This document shows, one piece after another, positions 58,615-64,000 of a DNA stretch of 64,000 nt; within the stretch, counting starts at the first letter, position 1, and every line of letters begins with the position of its first letter. The notes beneath the pieces were generated by a model, which saw nothing but the letters and a program-made list of their open reading frames with translations, searched no databases and was not told the origin of the DNA. The DNA lies in the NCBI GenBank assembly GCA_964019425.1, contig OZ025803.1:857001-921000 (forward strand), given 5' to 3'. This DNA is from Flectonema sp. DT1601 (Eukaryota; Euglenozoa; Diplonemea; Diplonemida; Diplonemidae). The position numbers were made by a program, and so were the translations under genes.

Positions 58615-61577
58615 CTAAAGTTTCTGAGTCTTGGAACCGTATCCACACTCAGTTAGAATGTCAGGTGATATTGAAATCAAAAGAGAATAATAAAATTCAT
58701 TTTGAGTTATGAAAGTTCCTTTAACTGAGTTGTTTGGTGTTTTACCTAACCTTCGACTTTCTAACAGTTTGCATTTAGCAAGGACTGCATCGGAGATGGT
58801 TGCAGCACGTTTAACTGTTGTTTCAGTAAGGAGACTTTTTACAACTACTTTAACTTGTTGTTGTGATAGAGAAGTGTTTTGGTCGAATACAACAGCAGGA
58901 TTAACCAGATTACTATTACCTGACTTTGTTAATATAGATTGCACACAACACATTGCTCTACAAAGAAAGTTAGAATGAGAGAGTCCCCAAATATTTAATA
59001 TCAAGTTCGTGATTATTGAAAACAGAATATCAGTTTTTAATAACCTACTCAGACCCAACAACAGATTGGCGATACTTTTGGTAGCATCAGCGACAGTTGA
59101 AAGAGAAGTTTGATAATGATCGAACAGGAAGTTAGTAAACGACTCTCGTTCTTTTCCATCAGAATCCGCAACGTAATTAGCAGTCACCTTAGTTGATAAT
59201 AATGAGTAAACGACATCAAGTAAAGAGATTGTTCCTTGAGTGTGTTGTTTATGAGCAACAGATACCCAAATGTCACGTATTCGCTGATCACGAGCATGGA
59301 AAAAGGTGATGTGTTTTGTTTTAAAATTACCAACCACAACTCTGTCTTTGTGTCCTCGAAAAACGCTTTGAATCCTCATAGCCGCCTGGACTCGTTGAAT
59401 GGATCTCTGGAATCCAGTTCGTCTTCCAACAGTCGTCAGTCCATCAGATTTAATTTGATTAATAGTATTTCCTATTTCAGAAATGTTTGATGTCGATATC
59501 GCGATGGATGTTTCTTCAGTTTGAACACTTCTATTCTCAAGACGTTGTTCTTTATTCTGAGAATGGATTACTTCTAACATGAGTAGTACTTTTAGTCTTT
59601 GATAAATATCTTTTGACCACTTTGTTAAGAATGATGAGATCTCTTCCTGTTTTTTTTTATTATAATTCATCCTCCCTTCTCCAGAATGAATAAATAAACC
59701 TTATAATAACATACCTGTTCAGATCCAAGACCCTCAGAGAGAACAGAACCTTTGTCACGTTCATTAATTGCAGGGGGATGGTCAGTGTGATCAGCGAGGG
59801 CGATGAACTGATCTTGTGATTCCAGTTTTGAGATTGTTTTCTCAATTGAAGTAATGATATCAAAACAGGGTCTCCATCTCCTGGCTCGTTGTCCACATTG
59901 ACCAACTGAGTCGCTAAATTGATTGGCGCCACCGTTTAAAGTTTGTTGTCGAGTTAGTTGTAAACTACTCTCTTCAGGTTCAGGTGAACAACCTGAAGCA
60001 GTGTTGCTATTCTCAATTAATTTTTGTGGTTTTACCGTCAATACCAAAGGAGTTTCAGGTGTGAGCTCACAAGCAACAGAGTTTTGAGGTAGTTTTTTAT
60101 TCTTCTTTTTTACAGAAACACCTGTTCCACCCAAAGGAGAGATAATATCTGATGCACTATCCGAAGAGTCTGAAGTAGTAGCTGACTCAGAAACAGAAGG
60201 AGTCACTTGATTACTATGAGAGACGGTACCATTAATATGTTTATCAGCGAGATCGAGCATCTCTTTAACTCTTTTAATATGACCACCTGTTTTATTCCAA
60301 CAATTGCCTGCAGTTGCTAACAGGCTGTCAGCATTAGCAGTTTCAAGTGACTGGTAGCCCGCAGCAACCTGCAGCTCTGGAGTTGCTCTGTCAAGAAGTT
60401 GATTCAGAGAATCAGTTTCAGATTGGAAATCAGACTTAAACTTCGAATATAAATATTGTTCTCTATCTCTATCACTACTGATATGTCTTCCAGTTGGAGG
60501 AACATCAGTTTGAAGGTTGCTCGTTACTGAAGCTGGTCTGCTGCAATTCGAATGCTCATAATTCCTTTTCTGCATAACTGAATTAGGTCTCGGATGCATC
60601 CTCCTGTCTCCCATCATATAAGTTGTCGACCCTCTCAGTGTAGCAGAGTGGGGTCTAACCTTTCTTTCCGGATGTGGTGATGTTTTCCAACTAGTTTGAT
60701 ATGAAATTCCTTTATTTCGTAAATCAGTTGGTTCAATGTCACAGTCAGCCTCATATGAAGAAAGCAGAGGAGATATTGAATAAGTGTATTTGTGATTACT
60801 TCTCGTTGGTGTTGCCGTCATTGGTCTCCTACGCGGCTTAAATGGTTGCTGTGCTGTCCTAGTCGGAGGGGTGCTTTGTGGTAATGGTTTGTCTTTGCGA
60901 AGACATTTCTCGACCCGTTTTTTGTATTCTTCTTCAGAGCTGTCGTCACTACTCCGATGATGTGTTTTTATGTCTGTTTCTGGACTACGACAACATTGTT
61001 GTTTATTTCCTTTAACGATACTTTCATAAAACTGAACTTCGTCTCTTGGTGCTCCCTGCCGCAGGGCTTCATTACTGGTGTCGTCGTCAAGTACTTTCTT
61101 AACGTACCACCAGGTCTCTCTCTTTTCTGATGCAATTTGTAAGAGCCGACGAAGAAATCTAGCTTTGTTGCGAGAAAATAATTTTCCGTCAGCTGTGATT
61201 ACATCATCTTGTGACATGTGAATAGCAACCTGAGAAAAGAGATAAAACGATTTCTTTGTGATACTTTGCAGGGTGTCTTTAGCTAATAAAATATAACGAA
61301 GTGTGAAGTTCCTCAACTTTTGCATGCTGTAAGAATAAGAAACGGAATTTTTATTTTTATTTTTATTTTCAGAAGATTGATCATCCCTTTCCCCTTCATC
61401 ATCATCATACGAGGTACTCAAACCATCGATGCTGCCCTCCTCTGGAAAAGAAAATATTCCTTTAAAAAAATGAAAACAAGGGTAGAAAAAAAACAGCAAA
61501 ATTGAAAAAAAAAAAAAAATAATAATAAAAATAGAACCACCTGACTTAGAATAATGACCACTCTCCTGACCAGACAT
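58615..61577 (-). CDS. IQ-motif protein, otherwise unknown
   Basis: Exons 61541-61577, 59715-61441 and 58615-59646 total 2796 nt (931 aa). The first exon is only 12 codons (MSGQESGHYSKS); its GTGGTT donor is weak, so the N-terminus is the least certain part. Residues 10-45 are acidic. A helical region (MQKLRNFTLRYIL to RFLRRLLQIASEKRETWWYVKKV) at 50-120 looks folded. Residues 120-560 are Ser/Arg/Pro-rich and probably disordered. Near residue 695, VQAAMRIQSVFRGHKDR is a classical IQ motif that could bind calmodulin or centrin. The last about 200 residues are helical with no recognised family. It is possibly flagellar or basal-body linked, by inference only. Confidence 0.72.
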
Positions 61578-62022
61578 GAAAAAAAATGACAAAAAAACCA
61601 CAATAGCGACGGACGGTACCTCATCATTGTCGTTTAATAAAGCAATAAATTAAATTTAGAAAAAGAGATCAAACAAACGGTAGTAAGTAACTATTATGAC
61701 GGTTATCTCACTCTTGTCCAGCTGTGAAGCTGCTTCTGCAGTGATTGCAGTAAATATGTTGTTTTTTTTGTTTTTTTTTTGTTTTTTAAAACTTTTTTTT
61801 TTTTGTCAGCGTAATACTTCCACCTTAAGTAGTACTCTGGCTCAATACGGAAAGGGGAAAATTTAAAATAAAAAAAATAAAAAAAAAAATTTTAAAAAAA
61901 AAATGAAACGAGAAAAAAAAATAATAACTTTTGGGGTTCAGACCCACTAATGTAGCAACAATGCTGCATACATTATTTTTCTATTTTTTTAACATAACCT
62001 CAGTTTCAGTTTAAGAAATACT
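61578..62022. other. Intergenic spacer with A/T runs
   Basis: About 445 nt, very AT-rich around 61760-61920. No gene is supported. Confidence 0.5.
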
Positions 62023-63319
62023 TCACTTGTGGTATAGCAAAGCTCTTTCTTGTTTGTGATACGCGTACAAGTCAAGAAAGTATGTTGACCATCGAGACTC
62101 CATCTCGTTATCCTGTTTTGTTAGTTTCGCTAATTAGGTGACATTGTCTTCAGTTGGAATTATAAAAAATAAAACATACTCTCAGAGATAATAAGAATTC
62201 ATTGTCATCTTCGGTTATTTTTGTTAGTTCGTTAGCAAGACGAGGACACAGATCAATAGCTACGGAAACTCTCTCTCCTTTATTTATTGTCTCAAACGCC
62301 GCCTGGACATGTTGACGAATAACATCAGAAAAGCTTCCGATTGTTGAAGTTAGAAGCGACTGACAGGATTTACTTTCTAACAGGTCGCGGAGTTTCTTTA
62401 ATGTGTCGGGTTCAGAATTTTTTGAACCTTCGCAACTTTCTTCTCCCAAGACCAATTCGTGAAGGTGAACATGCGACGACGATTTACTACCCTCTTCCGT
62501 TAAACCTAAACTCTCCGCCAATGCCTTTTCAACATCAGTAGTGACTCCGATTACTTCAGAATATGATACCCTCGATGAGGGGCGGACGTTATTCTTTCGA
62601 AGGGCATCGCGACAAGCATCACTCGCCACACGAGTTAGAACATTGATATCCAATACCATAGGTAAGTCAAGTACTTCTGTCATCGACTGTGTATTCGAAA
62701 GGTCAAAGTCTACATTGAAATAAGGAAATTCCTTAGTAGGAGATTGATTCTTTTTATCATCATCTTCACCAGAAAGCATGTGAGTAGCACTCGATACGAA
62801 ATGAGTAAGACCGAGAATATATATTCCGACAATCATTCTCGTGAATGTCGATATTTCCATCTCTAAGAGAATTGTGTATTTCTCATCTTTTGTTAAAGTT
62901 GCTTTCTGTGATCGCAGTTTCTCTTGCAAGTCTTCCAAAGGAAGTATCGTTCTTATGGTTTCTCTTATTTGCTGCATCTTAACGTGAGTAGTGACTTCAG
63001 CTGCCACCAGATATCGAGATGGAGCTGACGAGATGCTGCTGCCTCCGAATCTCTTTTTCAACATCCACATCCCTCCCTGTAGGAAGGCACTAAAAACTTT
63101 CCCCCTCACTCCTTGATGACCCCAGGCAGCAACTACTACTGCGATTGCTACGAGAGGTCCAGCTGCCCACTTTAATTTTGACACATGGCTCGGCGGTGGA
63201 ACGACCGGCTGCGGGTGAAACTTTAAGTGCTTTTCAAGTGTTCGTAGACGGTCACCACTTGTACCCGACCCCATCATATCAGCTAACCCATTCGGTACTC
63301 CAGGTACCTTCGGCTCCAT
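62023..63319 (-). CDS. PEX3: Peroxin 3 (PEX3)-like
   Basis: Exons 62180-63319 and 62023-62112 total 1230 nt (409 aa). The ATG at 63319 lies 2 nt behind CTTTCATAACAG. A transmembrane helix (about 51-68, KWAAGPLVAIAVVVAAWG) near the N-terminus matches the membrane anchor of PEX3. Then follow SRYLVAAEVTTHVKMQQIRETIRTILP and LLEMEISTFTRMIVGIYIL, in the place of the conserved LW..LK..SFTR...Y signature. The C-terminus, completed by exon 2 (ESRWSTYFLDLYAYHK), is helical. PEX3 docks PEX19 at the peroxisome membrane (the glycosome in kinetoplastids). Similarity is limited to the anchor and SFTR region, so a remote-homology search is advisable. Confidence 0.75.
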
Positions 63320-64000
63320 CGCTGTTATGAAAGTAATATTACAATTTAGTGTTGGTTCTGTATTACAATCACAATTAGTGAAGTCTTTAGTAAATAATTG
63401 AAGGGGGGTGATGGCTACCAATATAACTCACTGTTATACTTGCACATGACAAGAATAATAATATCCAGAAATTATCGTATCAGGTAGTTCAGATGTCGGT
63501 AAGGTAATGTGAGCTGAAGGGGGATGAATACAAATTATGAGTAAGTTAATAACCACAGCTGACTAGCTTACTCTAAGTACTGCCAGGCAGGACTGACAGA
63601 AGGTAACATTGTTCGGGGTAACCCCCGTACACACCTGCCATGCTGCAAGATTTAAATTGGGGTGGTGGTTGTTTTGAGAAAAACGGTTCCGTCAAAGTCT
63701 GCTATCTTTCTAACTAAAAAACATAACTTTTTTTTTTTTTTTTTTGACTTCATTTTCTTTTCACAGGGATTGCGCACGATCAAAATCACACAACCCAGAG
63801 AACAGTCAGAATTGGCTTCTAAGACTCAAACGCTTAAGAAGGTTGTGTTTACTTTACTCACCCGAAAACACTCAACCGATTGCACATTAAAACAATGCGA
63901 CTCGACAATGCAGCTGAAATTGAAAATAACACACAAAAAAAAAGCAAAAAATAAGGGGAGACAAAGAAGAAGAAACCCGCAAACACGCATCCAATGCAAC
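63320..64000. other. Intergenic end of window
   Basis: About 680 nt with a T run near 63728 and A-rich tracts near 63935. It probably holds the 3' UTR of a further minus-strand gene outside the window. No frame or RNA gene is supported. Confidence 0.5.

Overview
The window is nuclear DNA from a flagellated unicellular eukaryote. It is AT-rich and intron-bearing, uses TAA, TAG and TGA all as stops, and is dotted with very long A or T runs. All 21 protein-coding genes I can support lie on the minus strand across 64 kb; the only plus-strand gene is a tRNA-Phe. Most start codons sit 0-30 nt behind a pyrimidine-rich tract ending in AG with no coding exon upstream. Together these suggest a long unidirectional gene cluster with spliced-leader trans-splicing, most simply a euglenozoan-type flagellate. 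That is inference: no spliced-leader gene is in the window. Conventional GT-AG introns are common (donor close to GTWTGT; acceptors mostly A/C-rich and ending AACAG). I joined exons by hand, and every spliced CDS I give as complete comes out as a whole number of codons.

Layout, left to right. 0-2 kb: a secreted saposin/canopy-like protein and a SAM-BTB-like-Cys-rich protein. 2.3-7.3 kb: a five-exon gene with four tandem class III nucleotidyl-cyclase homology domains, mostly degenerate. 8-10 kb: a membrane-anchored type-B carboxylesterase. 10.7-16 kb: a zinc-finger protein with acidic tail, complex III subunit 7 (UQCRB/QCR7) and a type I metacaspase. 16.1-22.1 kb: nuclear cap-binding protein CBP80 (five exons) and an Sfi1-like centrin-binding protein. 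22.3-24.8 kb: a Cys-rich secreted glycoprotein, tRNA-Phe(GAA) and an alkaline ceramidase. 25.3-30.5 kb: a two-module WD40 protein and a cathepsin L-like protease. 31-34.1 kb: a 70-aa three-exon microgene and a PH-domain coiled-coil protein. 34.1-38.2 kb: no gene seen, rich in homopolymers. 38.2-42.5 kb: a WD40 protein and an unknown protein. 42.5-44.7 kb: no gene seen. 44.7-49.7 kb: a three-exon Na+/H+ exchanger with a DOMON-like ectodomain and a cytoplasmic cyclic-nucleotide-binding-like domain. 50-54.6 kb: a charged-repeat coiled-coil protein, a second coiled-coil protein and a ubiquitin-like/ankyrin protein. 55.8-63.3 kb: a small Pro/Lys-rich protein, dynein light intermediate chain, an RWD-DUF167 fusion, an IQ-motif protein and peroxin 3.

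The genes are mixed in function, as expected of a polycistronic cluster rather than an operon. Several fit a flagellate (dynein light intermediate chain, Sfi1-like protein, WD40/PH scaffolds). The cyclase-homology protein and the cyclic-nucleotide-domain exchanger recall the animal sperm-flagellum pairing of sNHE with soluble adenylyl cyclase, but nothing here shows that they interact. No retroelement, virus-like or transposase coding sequence was recognised.
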